DNA of 64,000 bases from Planctomycetota bacterium (GTDB taxonomy: Bacteria; Planctomycetota; UBA11346), in contig BJHQ01000006.1 of assembly GCA_014193115.1 (NCBI GenBank), positions 124,001 to 188,000 of the forward strand. Reading direction: 5' to 3'. Made by a program: the position numbers and the translations under genes. The notes beneath the pieces are model-generated. The model did no database searches. It saw only the letters and a list, made by a program, of their open reading frames with translations, and was not told the DNA's origin. Positions 7,091 to 15,717 of the stretch are shown piece after piece (within the stretch, counting starts at the first letter, position 1; every line of letters starts with the position of its first letter).

Positions 7091-10030
7091 CTACCAGCCG
7101 GCCGCTACATGTCCGGTCCGGCCGTACTTCGCGAAATAGCGCTCCAGGACGCGCTTCACCACCGGCGTGCAGGCCTTGCCGCCAAAGGTTCCGCTGTGGA
7201 TGAAGCAGGCGAAGGCCACCACCGGCCGGTCGGCAGGAGCATAGCCGATCATCCACGCATGGTCCGGGGTCAGGCCGGCCTCGCGGGTGGCGGGGGAGCC
7301 CCATTCGCTGGTGCCGGTCTTGGCGGCGACGGCGAGGCCAGCGGCGGGACCGTCGAGCACCAGGGCCCGGGCGGTGCCGCCGGCTTGGGTGACTTTCTCC
7401 ATGCCGTGGCGCAGTTCAGCTAACCATTCCTGGCGAATATTGAGATCGATCACCACCGGTTGGCTGCGCGGCCGGACCAGGAACGGCGATACCACCCGGC
7501 CGCCATTGGCCACCGCCGCGGCGATGGCCACGACCTGCAAGGGCGAGGCGGTGCAGAACTGGCCGATGCCCATGCGCCAGGTGTCGCTGGGCAGCCAGGC
7601 GGACTCCTTCGGCCGCAAGCTGCGCAGCGTCTCTGGTGTCGGCATCAGCCCGGCACGCAGGTCCCCGGTCCAACGCGGTCGCTGCCCATCCACATCCAGC
7701 GAGTTCATCCGGCCGAGGCCGACCCGCTCCGCCCAGGCCGGCAGATAGCCTGGCCCGAGCCGACGCGACAGCCGTTCAGCGACCTTTGCGAAATAGACGT
7801 TGGACGAAACCTGGACCGCTTCGACCAGATCGAAATCGCCGCTGGCGTGGTCGCGCAAGACCTTCTTGCCGCCGATCATCGCCATGTACCCCGGGCATGA
7901 AATCCGCTCGCCGGGATTCAGCACACCTTGTTCCAGGGCGCATAACCCGGTCAGGATCTTGAACGACGATCCCGGCGGCTGGTCGCCTTCGCAGGCATAA
8001 TCGTGCAGCGGCAGGCTGAGCCGGGTGATTTCTGCTTTCAGGCGGGCTCGCTCAGCAGGATCGACGGATTGGCGGCGCACTGCATCCAGTCGGCCGACCT
8101 CGGTGATGCGGGCGCCGAGGTCCTCCACCGGCAACGTCGGCGTCGAGGCCAGCACCAGCAGCCCGCCGGTGTGGCAATCCATCAGAACGAATCCGGCGCG
8201 GCCGGCACCGACCGGCGCGGCAGCGTCCATCTCGGCGGTGCGGGTGCCGATGGCCTGGGCCAGCTCCAGGCGGTTGGCCAGGCTGTCCTCGGTCAGCGAC
8301 TGGAGCTCGCCATCGAGCTCGGTGACCAGGTCTGCGCCGGGCATGGCTGGTTCCGGGTACATCAGCTGCATGCCGTGGGCGGTGCGCATCCGGGTCTCGA
8401 CCCCGGCGACCCCGCGCAGAACGCCATCGTAGGTCCGCTCCAGCCCGCTGGCACCGATCATGATCTCGCCGCCCACATCCGCCGATTCCGCCCGGCCCAC
8501 CCGGCCCAGCACCTGGCTGGCGCTGCCCGGCAAGGGCCAGGTCCGGCCGACATCGATGCGCAGCAGGGCGCCTGGCAGCACCGGCTCGGCCAAGGCATAA
8601 GCATTGCGCAGGTCGTCAGGCGGCTCGGCATCGGCGCCGGCCAGGGCGAGGGCCACCGCATGAGGCAGATCGCGGATCGCGACCACCGCGTCGCCACGGC
8701 CTTCTCCGGCCCAGCCCCGGTCCACGGTATGGCGGACGTCCGCCACGGCCGCTTCGAGGTCGAGACTGGTGGTCGGGCGCCCGGCCCCGGCGAGGAGCGA
8801 CGCCGCGCCGGCGCACAGCCGGCCCAGCCTGGCCGCATCCAACACCAGGTGCCTGATCCTGAATTCATGCTCACAGGCAGCGACCGTCACCCGTCGGCCG
8901 TGGCGGGCGAACAGACCCTCGATCAGCCGAGGGTCGGCGCCGGTGCTGTCGGACAGCCGCCGCATCAGCACCGCGCCGAGCCCTGCGTCGAGGGGCGGAT
9001 CGCCCTGGATGACCAGAATCCGCTCACGCTGGCCAGACAGCGCCGCCACCGGCAGGGTCCGTGCAGCTGGACCAGACGGCAGCAGCGCTGCCACCCGTTC
9101 GCCTTCGGCACCGGCGGCGAACGCCCAGGCACCTGGTCTGGTCTGCGGCAACGAACGGATCGCCGCGGTGAGCAGGTGGGCGGCACCGGCGACATCGGTG
9201 TCGGCCAGTCGGGACAGCAGGAGTTCGGCCTGGCGACGACGCTCGGCAGTGAGCAGGCGCACCGGGAACGACTGGTCACCGACTGCGGAACCGGGCATCG
9301 GAACCGGGATCGCCTCAGATAAAACGAAGGGTTCCAAGGCTGCCGACAGCCGCTCACCATTGCCAGCCGCGTCCAGGGCAGTGGTCAGAGCTGCCCAGCG
9401 CTGCTCGCTGAAGGCCAGCACTGGTTCGCCCCAGACCAGGGTCAGCTCGCGAGCCAGGGCATCCGCGGGATCGTCGGCGAGCAGGTCGGATTCTGCCAAA
9501 CGGGAGGCTGGACCAGCGTCGACCGCATCCGACTCGGCGGTCACCGCTTCGGCGGCGATTCGGGCGAAGGTCTCGCGCGGTATCGCGAGCAGGGCCAGCC
9601 CACCCGGCCGCTGCCTGCCGCCGCGGATTGCCACGCCCGGCGCGGCATCAAGCAGCCGCTCCACCACGCTGCGCAAATCCTGTTTCGCATCGGTCCATCG
9701 GACCCGGCCGGCTAGGTCGGACAGGAACGCGTCGAAGGCCGGTCCATCCAACCGCCACAACGCCGGCGCGGACCGGTCCCGGCCAAGCAGTTCGAGGTCT
9801 GCGAGCACTACCGCCAGGTGGTAGGCCGGCCGCGAATCAGCCAGGGGAGTTCCGCTGCGATCGAGAATCCGTCCGCGCTGAGGCGGCAGATGGACCCGGA
9901 CCAGCGTCGAACGCTCGACTTCGCGCACATGGCGTTGCCCTTCGACCAGCTGGAGCTGGAACAATCTGGCGACGAACCCGGCCGCGAGCACGGCGAAGAC
10001 CGCCGCCAACAGCCACAGGCGGAGCAGCAT
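7091..10030 (-). CDS. mrdA: Penicillin-binding protein 2-type transpeptidase, unusually long
   Basis: PBP2 is the elongation-specific peptidoglycan transpeptidase of the rod system. One N-terminal membrane anchor (residues 5-27) is followed by the dimerisation-domain motif RGRILDRSGTPLADS. The catalytic domain holds the active-site SSFK (Ser688, Lys691), the SSN motif near residue 741, and KTGTSEWG (Lys904). The product is 979 residues against about 600-650 for typical PBP2; the extra ~330 residues lie between the N-terminal motif and the domain before DCHTGGLLVLAS. This extension has no motif I recognise and is Ala/Arg/Leu-rich. The gene follows a repeat-filled gap where mreD would often be. 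It ends 75 bp before the nucleotidyltransferase pair. Confidence 0.92.
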   Translation of the reverse strand: MLLRLWLLAAVFAVLAAGFVARLFQLQLVEGQRHVREVERSTLVRVHLPPQRGRILDRSGTPLADSRPAYHLAVVLADLELLGRDRSAPALWRLDGPAFDAFLSDLAGRVRWTDAKQDLRSVVERLLDAAPGVAIRGGRQRPGGLALLAIPRETFARIAAEAVTAESDAVDAGPASRLAESDLLADDPADALARELTLVWGEPVLAFSEQRWAALTTALDAAGNGERLSAALEPFVLSEAIPVPMPGSAVGDQSFPVRLLTAERRRQAELLLSRLADTDVAGAAHLLTAAIRSLPQTRPGAWAFAAGAEGERVAALLPSGPAARTLPVAALSGQRERILVIQGDPPLDAGLGAVLMRRLSDSTGADPRLIEGLFARHGRRVTVAACEHEFRIRHLVLDAARLGRLCAGAASLLAGAGRPTTSLDLEAAVADVRHTVDRGWAGEGRGDAVVAIRDLPHAVALALAGADAEPPDDLRNAYALAEPVLPGALLRIDVGRTWPLPGSASQVLGRVGRAESADVGGEIMIGASGLERTYDGVLRGVAGVETRMRTAHGMQLMYPEPAMPGADLVTELDGELQSLTEDSLANRLELAQAIGTRTAEMDAAAPVGAGRAGFVLMDCHTGGLLVLASTPTLPVEDLGARITEVGRLDAVRRQSVDPAERARLKAEITRLSLPLHDYACEGDQPPGSSFKILTGLCALEQGVLNPGERISCPGYMAMIGGKKVLRDHASGDFDLVEAVQVSSNVYFAKVAERLSRRLGPGYLPAWAERVGLGRMNSLDVDGQRPRWTGDLRAGLMPTPETLRSLRPKESAWLPSDTWRMGIGQFCTASPLQVVAIAAAVANGGRVVSPFLVRPRSQPVVIDLNIRQEWLAELRHGMEKVTQAGGTARALVLDGPAAGLAVAAKTGTSEWGSPATREAGLTPDHAWMIGYAPADRPVVAFACFIHSGTFGGKACTPVVKRVLERYFAKYGRTGHVAAGW

Positions 10031-10088
10031 GGGTTAGCTCATGGCTCGCGCAGCGAGGGTTTTGTCATCCCCCAAGGCTCGCCCCACA

Positions 10089-10172
10089 GGTGCGACGCCC
10101 GCCCCAGCCCGGAGCGCCGCACGCCGTGCGGCCCGCATCACCGGGGACGAACGCCAGACGGAACCGCATTGG
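10089..10172. repeat. Copy A of an ~83-bp diverged direct repeat
   Basis: Aligns without gaps to 10430-10512 at about 67 of 83 positions by eye. Both begin GGTGCGAYGCCCG and end with CATTG. Copy A lies just upstream of the mrdA start in transcription direction. Confidence 0.7.
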
Positions 10173-10191
10173 CGAGGATCTCCGGTGGAAT

Positions 10192-10211
10192 GGCCGGACG
10201 GAGTCCGGCGC
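10192..10211. repeat. Left arm of a perfect 20-bp inverted repeat
   Basis: GGCCGGACGGAGTCCGGCGC is repeated exactly, in inverted orientation, at 10455-10474. Each arm also contains an internal palindrome (CCGGAC...GTCCGG type), so either arm could form its own hairpin. Confidence 0.75.
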
Positions 10212-10290
10212 TCCGGGAGGCGTGCCGCGACTGTCCGTCTGGCCTCAAGCTCAAACTCAAATCCAAGCCCAAATCCACACGCAAGATCAA

Positions 10291-10386
10291 GCCGAGCTGG
10301 CGCTCGGCGCTCCCAGGACAGACCCAGCTCATGCTCAAGCCGAGCTGGCGCTCGGCGCTCCCAGGACAGACCCAGCTCATGCTCAA
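10291..10386. repeat. Perfect 48-bp tandem duplication
   Basis: Two identical 48-bp units, 10291-10338 and 10339-10386, starting GCCGAGCTGGCGCTCGGC. The length is a multiple of three, but the flanking sequence does not look coding. Perfect identity implies a recent duplication. Confidence 0.9.
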
Positions 10387-10451
10387 GCCCAACGGTGCGA
10401 TGCCGGGGCAAACCCAGTTCAAGCCCAACGGTGCGATGCCCGGCCAAGCCC
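10387..10451. repeat. 36-bp imperfect tandem duplication
   Basis: GCCCAACGGTGCGATGCC begins at 10387 and again at 10423. The units diverge toward their ends and the second runs into copy B of the 83-bp repeat. Confidence 0.75.
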
Positions 10452-10512
10452 GGTGCGCCGGACTCCGTCCGGCCCGCACCACCAGAGACGAGCACCAAGC
10501 GGAGCCTCATTG
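10430..10512. repeat. Copy B of the ~83-bp direct repeat, reaching into the upstream gene
   Basis: Gap-free match to 10089-10172. Its last bases (10507-10512) include the TGA stop codon of the small minus-strand gene, so the repeat may have replaced that gene's original 3' end. It also contains the right arm (10455-10474) of the 20-bp inverted repeat. Confidence 0.7.
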
Positions 10513-10929
10513 CAGACCAACCCGCACATCATGCCAGCAGCCGCCGGTGCGGGGCACCATCACCCGGGGCGCGTCGCCGCAGTCGTCGGCACGGGCGACC
10601 ACCAGGCCGTGGTCTCCGGCCGGCGGCTCGACGCCGATCAGCACCACTCCGGCCAAGCCGGCGGTGGCGGCAGTCGGGATCATTCCCGGATCACGGGTGA
10701 GCAGCCAGGTCCCGGCGGCCTCCAAGGCGTGGTCGCGGCAGGTGAACAGCAGCTGGCGCGGGGTCTTCGCCCGGGCTGGATCCACCGCTTGGGTGCGCGC
10801 CACAGCGGCCAGCGGTCCAGGATCGCCAAGCACCACCACCGGGACTCCGCGGGCTGCCAACCTGGCGCACAACCCTGGCGCAGTGGAATCGGCGGCCAGG
10901 ACGGAATCCAGCAAAAGACCAGCGTTCAT
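10507..10929 (-). CDS. Unrecognised protein, possibly a degenerate HAD-like fold
   Basis: A 140-residue product starting MNAGLLLDSVLAADST. The ATG at 10929 overlaps the glycosyltransferase stop as ATGA, which fixes the start. The layout (LLLDS near the N-terminus, then VPVVVLGDPG, then LLTRDPGMIPTAATAGLAGVVLIG) resembles motifs I, II and IV of HAD phosphatases such as GmhB, but the nucleophilic DxD is missing, so catalysis of that kind is unlikely. It may be a vestigial heptose-phosphate phosphatase or a non-enzymatic relative. The 3' end merges with a repeat copy and could be altered. Low certainty on function, good on being a gene. Confidence 0.6.
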   Translation of the reverse strand: MNAGLLLDSVLAADSTAPGLCARLAARGVPVVVLGDPGPLAAVARTQAVDPARAKTPRQLLFTCRDHALEAAGTWLLTRDPGMIPTAATAGLAGVVLIGVEPPAGDHGLVVARADDCGDAPRVMVPRTGGCWHDVRVGLQ

Positions 10930-12062
10930 CGTGACACCGGTGCGATCGACTGGATCGCCGCATGCAGCTGTCCGGCCCAACCCGGTGCATCAGCCCGGCT
11001 GGCGGCAGTGGCCAGGGCAGCGGCGCTCGCTGCCGTGTAGATCGTTGGATCCTGCAACTTGCGTACAGCGGAAGCGAGATCCGCCGGTGCCACCGCCCGC
11101 GGCTCGCCCAAGGCATCGCTTCCCGCCAAGTAAATTCTCGGAGGAACTGTATCGGTGGTGCCGCCCAGGGAACGATACCCGTCCAGGTCCAGGGTCGGCT
11201 CGATGCAGTGACCGCCCGAACCGACGATCGATGGGATGCCGTCGACCGCCGCGCCCACCACCGGAACGCCATGCGCGGCCGCCTCCAGGCAGACCATTGG
11301 AAAGGGATCGCGCAGCGACGGCATCAGCAGCAGGTCGATCTGACGATAGAATGCAGACATGTCGGCCACGGTTCCGAGCATGCGCAGCCGGGGCTCGACG
11401 CCCAGCCCGCTGGCGACCCGGCGCAGGGCTTCGGCCTCTGGGCCAGCCCCGGCCACCACCAGCGTCGCCTCTGGCAGCTCGGCCAGAGCCCGCACCGCCA
11501 GGACGAATCCTTTAACACCCACCAGCCGGCCGGCGACGCCGAGCACCAGCGGGCGACCGTTGGGAAATGAGCGAACCGCCACCTCGGGTCGTCGTCCTCC
11601 CGGATTGTCGACGGTGATCAGCGCTCGCGGCTGAGCGGTGAAACCCAAGGCGATCATCCGCGCTGACGAGGTTCCACAGGCGACCACGCCTGCGCAGCCG
11701 GCGATCAGTACGGCGAGTTCCTCAGACGGCGTCCAACTCGCCCCGTGGTCGTAATACACCACCGGTGCCGGGCCGGCTGACAACATCCCGGGCAGGGCCG
11801 TGTTCCAGCACACCACCCGATCCGGCCGGGCGGCGCGCAGCATCCGGCTGAGCCGCCATGCGCGAAGTGCGCGGGGAATCGGGAGCTTTCCCCACCTCCG
11901 GTATCCGCCGAGGACCGCGCCTGCCGGAAGCGCCAGAACCGGATGGACCCCCTGCCCGGCGACGATCACCCGATCACCACCATGGCCGTTGACCAGGTAC
12001 GCGCAGAGCAACCGCTCAACCCCGCCAACGGCATCGAGCCGGACCACATGGACATCGGGCAT
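10926..12062 (-). CDS. GT4-family glycosyltransferase
   Basis: A 378-residue GT-B fold enzyme that transfers a sugar from a nucleotide donor onto an envelope glycan. The N-terminal half has MPDVHVVRLDAVGGVERLL, matching the acceptor-side GG motif of GT4 enzymes. The C-terminal donor domain has VLGVAGRLVGVKGF, then VVAGAGPEAEALRR, RLRMLGTVADMSAFYRQIDLLLMPS and the EX7E region FPMVCLEAAAHGVPVV. In GT4 enzymes the first Glu of EX7E is often replaced, as here. It lies 3 bp after the GT9 gene and overlaps the next gene by ATGA, forming an envelope-polysaccharide operon. Sugar and acceptor are not predictable. Confidence 0.87.
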   Translation of the reverse strand: MPDVHVVRLDAVGGVERLLCAYLVNGHGGDRVIVAGQGVHPVLALPAGAVLGGYRRWGKLPIPRALRAWRLSRMLRAARPDRVVCWNTALPGMLSAGPAPVVYYDHGASWTPSEELAVLIAGCAGVVACGTSSARMIALGFTAQPRALITVDNPGGRRPEVAVRSFPNGRPLVLGVAGRLVGVKGFVLAVRALAELPEATLVVAGAGPEAEALRRVASGLGVEPRLRMLGTVADMSAFYRQIDLLLMPSLRDPFPMVCLEAAAHGVPVVGAAVDGIPSIVGSGGHCIEPTLDLDGYRSLGGTTDTVPPRIYLAGSDALGEPRAVAPADLASAVRKLQDPTIYTAASAAALATAASRADAPGWAGQLHAAIQSIAPVSR

Positions 12063-12065
12063 GGC

Positions 12066-13127
12066 TCAGCCCACCACCCGGTCATAGGCCGCCAGCAGCG
12101 TGGCTTGGCTTACGTTCTGCAAACACACATTTTTCCGGCAGGTTTTCCACAAGGCGGTGCCGATGCAGAATTGGCAGGGCGCCTGGCCGAGGACCACCTC
12201 GATCCGGCCGGGGCCGCGGGGGCCGCATTCGCGGGGGTTGGTCGGGCCATACAGCGACACCAGGCGGGCTCCGGCGGCGGCGGCGAGGTGGCCAGGACCG
12301 GTGTCCACCGCGATGACCGCGTGCTCGGCGGCGAACACCGCCGCTTGCCGGCCAAGGGGCTTCGACAGCGGGTAGTCACCGCAGCGGTTGTGGAAACGGC
12401 CTTGGAATGCCGCGGGAATCTGTTCGGCGATGGCCTGGGCGAGGGCGGATTCCGGCGCCGTTCCGTGGGCGACCACGGCGTCGGCCCGGCCGGAGCGCAG
12501 CAGTTCAGCGACCAACGCCGCCCATTGTTCTGGAGTCAGCGACTTGAGGTTCACCGGTGGCCGCCATTGCCACCGGCCGGCAGTCAGCGAACTGCCAGGA
12601 ACGATGCCGATCACCCGCCGGCCGAGCATGGCAAGCTCCGTGCGCGCCCACTCGACCTGGGCCGGATCCGGGATGATCCGCGGTTGTGGATCGAACTCCG
12701 GGCAGGGCAGGCCAGCGGCTTCGAGGGCCGGTCGGATCCGGTCCACCAGGTGTTCATCGCGGACACCGAAGCGCAAAGCGACGGTGCGTACCGGCGCGCC
12801 GGCGGCGATGCGTTCAATCAACCGGTCGATGGCAGGACTTTCGCTGCGCATGCGCACGATCTCGTCAAAGGTGCCGGCCAGTCGTGCCGCCAGGGCCCGG
12901 CGCTCGCCCCCGTACCACCACTCGCCGAGCAGCGAGGAGCCGCGATGGGGTTTGCGCAAAAAGACGCTCGCCGCCAACCACGGCTGGCCGACGAGCAGTC
13001 CGCCGGCGAACGGCCGACCGAGGACGGTCAGCGGCCCATCTGCGGCCAGCCGGCGCATCAGCGGCGTCATCATCACCAGATCACCGATGGCGGCGAAGGT
13101 GACGAACAGGCGACGGACCTCGGTCAT
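12066..13127 (-). CDS. GT9 heptosyltransferase-like glycosyltransferase
   Basis: A 353-residue ADP-heptose:LPS heptosyltransferase-type protein. The N-terminal FVTFAAIGDLVMMTPLMRRL contains the GD(L)xxxTP motif of GT9; the C-terminal VIAVDTGPGHLAAAAGARLVSLYGPTNP is the donor-binding signature. A cysteine set C-x2-C-x8-C-x4-C near the C-terminus is common in GT9 members. It overlaps the LysR stop (ATGA, 13124-13127), so it is translated with the regulator. Together with the GT4 gene it suggests lipopolysaccharide core or similar glycan assembly at the inner membrane. Confidence 0.9.
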   Translation of the reverse strand: MTEVRRLFVTFAAIGDLVMMTPLMRRLAADGPLTVLGRPFAGGLLVGQPWLAASVFLRKPHRGSSLLGEWWYGGERRALAARLAGTFDEIVRMRSESPAIDRLIERIAAGAPVRTVALRFGVRDEHLVDRIRPALEAAGLPCPEFDPQPRIIPDPAQVEWARTELAMLGRRVIGIVPGSSLTAGRWQWRPPVNLKSLTPEQWAALVAELLRSGRADAVVAHGTAPESALAQAIAEQIPAAFQGRFHNRCGDYPLSKPLGRQAAVFAAEHAVIAVDTGPGHLAAAAGARLVSLYGPTNPRECGPRGPGRIEVVLGQAPCQFCIGTALWKTCRKNVCLQNVSQATLLAAYDRVVG

Positions 13128-14002
13128 AGCCGGCGAAGAGTGCGCAGGGCCTCGATCAAGCGCTTGGTCGCCAGGCTCGGCGGCGTGGTGCGGTGCATCA
13201 AGCGGATGGTGCGGGCGACATCGAGATCGCGGATCGGCCGGGTCGCCAGCTCGAATCCCTGGACGCTGCCGTCGGGCACGATGCCAAGGCCGAGGCCAGC
13301 CCGGATCATCGCCTTGATCACCTCGACATTTTGCAGCTCAAGCACCGGGCGGAACTCCAGTCCGGCCTTGGCAAAGGCCTGGTCGAGCAAGGTGCGGATG
13401 GTCAGACCCTTGGCGAAGGTGACGATCCGGTGGCGGGCGACCTCGCGCAGGGTCATCGGCACCTGCTTTTCGGGCATCCCCAACGGATAGGCCAGCACCA
13501 GCGGATTTTGATACAACCGCTCGCAAGTCAGCTTGGGATGCTCGGTGGTGCCCACCGCCAGATCGAGCTCATCACCGAGCAGCATCGCCGTCAGGCTCGG
13601 CGAGGCGTGGCACATCACCTGGACATCGACCCGGGGATTCTCTTGGACGAATTTGGCGAGGATCGGCGGCAGCACATGGATGCCGATGGAATCGACGGTG
13701 CCGAGGCGGACGGTGCCGGCGACCTCGCCTTGGCGGCTGCGCACCCGTTCGGGCAGCGAGCTGAGCGCCGACAGAATCTCGCGGGCGCCTTCGGCCAGGG
13801 ATTCGCCGGCCGGGGTCAGCCGGGCGCCCTGGCTGGTGCGCTCGACCAGCAGCGTCCCGAGCTGGCGTTCGAGTTCCTGCACCTGGCGGCTGATCGACGG
13901 CTGGGTCAGGCCGCGGGCCCGGGCGGCGGCGCTGACCGATCCGTGCTCGGCGATGGCCAACAGGCTGGCGAGCGCATGGGGCGACAGGTCGGGCAAGGCC
14001 AT
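13124..14002 (-). CDS. LysR-type transcriptional regulator
   Basis: A 292-residue LTTR. The winged helix-turn-helix is at residues 8-67 (LLAIAEHGSVSAAARARGLTQPSISRQV), followed by the linker helix and an effector-binding domain with the usual GTVRLGTVDSIG start and NVEVIKAMIRAGLGLGIVPDG. It is the first gene of the run LysR-GT9-GT4-unknown, joined by ATGA overlaps or a 3-nt gap, so it is cotranscribed with the genes it may control. LTTRs usually face their targets divergently; this arrangement is less common. The inducer is unknown. Confidence 0.92.
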   Translation of the reverse strand: MALPDLSPHALASLLAIAEHGSVSAAARARGLTQPSISRQVQELERQLGTLLVERTSQGARLTPAGESLAEGAREILSALSSLPERVRSRQGEVAGTVRLGTVDSIGIHVLPPILAKFVQENPRVDVQVMCHASPSLTAMLLGDELDLAVGTTEHPKLTCERLYQNPLVLAYPLGMPEKQVPMTLREVARHRIVTFAKGLTIRTLLDQAFAKAGLEFRPVLELQNVEVIKAMIRAGLGLGIVPDGSVQGFELATRPIRDLDVARTIRLMHRTTPPSLATKRLIEALRTLRRL

Positions 14003-14088
14003 GCAGGCAGCGTATGGAACGGACCAGTGATGCGAGCCCGCGGCCGGTCATGGGCGGCATGCACCCGGCGACGGCGGGATGCCTGCGC

Positions 14089-15591
14089 TCAGCCCTCGGC
14101 CTTGCCGACGTAGCGCATCAATGATCGGGCCACACCCACCGCGGTATCCGCGCCTGGGATCAGCCGCCACAGACCGATGCGTTCGTCATGGAGGGCGAAG
14201 GCGCCGCGAGGCAGCCAGGCCAGGGCCAGAATCAGCACCGGTATGCGGAGCGCGAAGCTGATCAGGAAAATCGTGCGGAAGGCGCTGCCGTCGAATGGGG
14301 GCACCCACAGGATCAGCCAGGCGCTGAGGGCGGTAGCGGCGATCTGGGCGATGCCGGCACAGGTCTGGAAATGCCCGATCAGGCGGGAACGCTCCACCGG
14401 ATCCTTGTGACAGCTGAACATCTGCACGCCGAGAGCGGTCTCGGCCATGCACCACACCACGCCGGACATCAATTCTGATAGGATCAGGGTCGGCACCGTC
14501 GGATAGAACGCCCACATCGCCGGCACCAGGGCGATGCCGAACGCCGACAAACGCAGCACCGATCCCGGACCATAGCGATCGACCAGCAGGCCGCAGAACG
14601 GCAGCACCATCAGCCGGGATACCGTAGCGACCTTCATCAGGACGATGAACCAGACGATGCTCAGCACCTTGCCGTCGTCGGTGACCAATCCGCCTCCGCT
14701 TGCCGGCCGACCGAGGAACTGGGCGAAGCACGAAGCGGCCAGGTTCCCAGCGAACATGAACAGCGACCAGACCACGCACCACCGGCCGAATTCATTGGTG
14801 GCGAGGGTTCTGAGGAACGTGAGAAAGCCCCGATCGCCAGCGGCGGCAAGGGGCGCCGATCGGTAGCCGCTGCCGGTGGCCCGGTGCAGGTCCGGTTGGT
14901 GCGACATGATCCAGGTGCTGGTCAGCCGCGACAACGCTCCGACCACCGCGATCACCCCGAGGACCGCCATCGCGCGGTGCTCGCCGAGGGGCGCAAAGGC
15001 CCAATCCAAACCCATGAACAGGCCGCAGAACGCCAGATTTGAAAACAAGAACAGCCGCATCCGGCCGGTCAAATAGCGGCCGCGGACCGACGGCGGGATC
15101 ATCCCGCCCATCCACGCCACCCAGGCGGCGCCGCCGAGGTTGCCCACCATACCGGTGACGATGCCCAGGATGAACGCGGTGGGGAACGCCCAGGCATGGT
15201 CCTTGAAGGCGAGCGGGACCGCCATCGCCAGCAGCGACACCCCCTGGATGGTCGACAGGACCAGCACGGTCCGCCGGTTTCCGCCCAGCCACGAGATCGC
15301 CTTGGTCGAAAACGGACCCACCAGGGTCATGCCGATCAAAGTGATGGTGGCATGGAGGATGACCGCCGAAGGATGGGCCGCGGGGAACTCCACCAGCATC
15401 CGCACCAGGCCGATCTCGATCGCGGCAAAGTACCCGCCCACCGCGATCGCCTCCAGCACCGACAGCATCATGCCCCGCTGCCGATCGCTGCGCCGCAGCC
15501 GACGCCGGGCAACGGCCGGCAGCATCAGCCTGGCCATCGGGCTGGTCGAGCGCCGGTGACCCGGCAAATCCCCAGTAGGAACTTCAGCCAT
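14089..15591 (-). CDS. Major facilitator superfamily transporter
   Basis: A ~500-residue integral membrane protein with about twelve hydrophobic segments. The conserved loop after helix 2 reads GPFSTKAISWLGGNRRTVL, and the second-half counterpart is LPFCGLLVDRYGPGSVLRL, both typical MFS cytoplasmic loops. An Arg-rich N-terminal leader (RRRLRRSDRQRG) precedes helix 1. The ATG at 15591 is preferred to the upstream frame start at 15642, which adds a low-information extension. The subgroup resembles MFS proteins of planctomycetes with no assigned substrate. It is 86 bp upstream of the LysR gene and could share its transcript. Confidence 0.85.
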   Translation of the reverse strand: MAEVPTGDLPGHRRSTSPMARLMLPAVARRRLRRSDRQRGMMLSVLEAIAVGGYFAAIEIGLVRMLVEFPAAHPSAVILHATITLIGMTLVGPFSTKAISWLGGNRRTVLVLSTIQGVSLLAMAVPLAFKDHAWAFPTAFILGIVTGMVGNLGGAAWVAWMGGMIPPSVRGRYLTGRMRLFLFSNLAFCGLFMGLDWAFAPLGEHRAMAVLGVIAVVGALSRLTSTWIMSHQPDLHRATGSGYRSAPLAAAGDRGFLTFLRTLATNEFGRWCVVWSLFMFAGNLAASCFAQFLGRPASGGGLVTDDGKVLSIVWFIVLMKVATVSRLMVLPFCGLLVDRYGPGSVLRLSAFGIALVPAMWAFYPTVPTLILSELMSGVVWCMAETALGVQMFSCHKDPVERSRLIGHFQTCAGIAQIAATALSAWLILWVPPFDGSAFRTIFLISFALRIPVLILALAWLPRGAFALHDERIGLWRLIPGADTAVGVARSLMRYVGKAEG

Positions 15592-15717
15592 TGCTATCGG
15601 CGGTATCGGAGCCCCTGCATGCCGCTGCTGCAAGGGCAGCAAAGACCGGGTTTTCAGGAAGCCTTGACAGCCCTGCCCCGGGGTAGCTGGCCGATGCGAC
15701 CGCCGCGCGGGGCGCGC

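Larger units (their letters stand above)
10031..10506. other. Repeat-filled intergenic block, no credible gene
   Basis: About 475 bp between mrdA and the small upstream gene hold no recognisable coding sequence. Open frames exist on both strands but translate to low-complexity repeats without homology features. The block is built from a dispersed ~83-bp direct repeat, a perfect 48-bp tandem duplication, a ~36-bp tandem duplication and a 20-bp inverted repeat, listed separately. Confidence 0.7.

Noticed and set aside
10291-10451. Repeats as a coding tandem-repeat protein
   Set aside because: The frames change outside the repeats, no conserved residues or start signals are present, and both strands are equally open, as expected of GC-rich non-coding repeats.
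9628-11515. Long plus-strand frames across mrdA and the repeat block
   Set aside because: They are antisense to mrdA and the glycosyltransferase genes and contain no conserved sequence.
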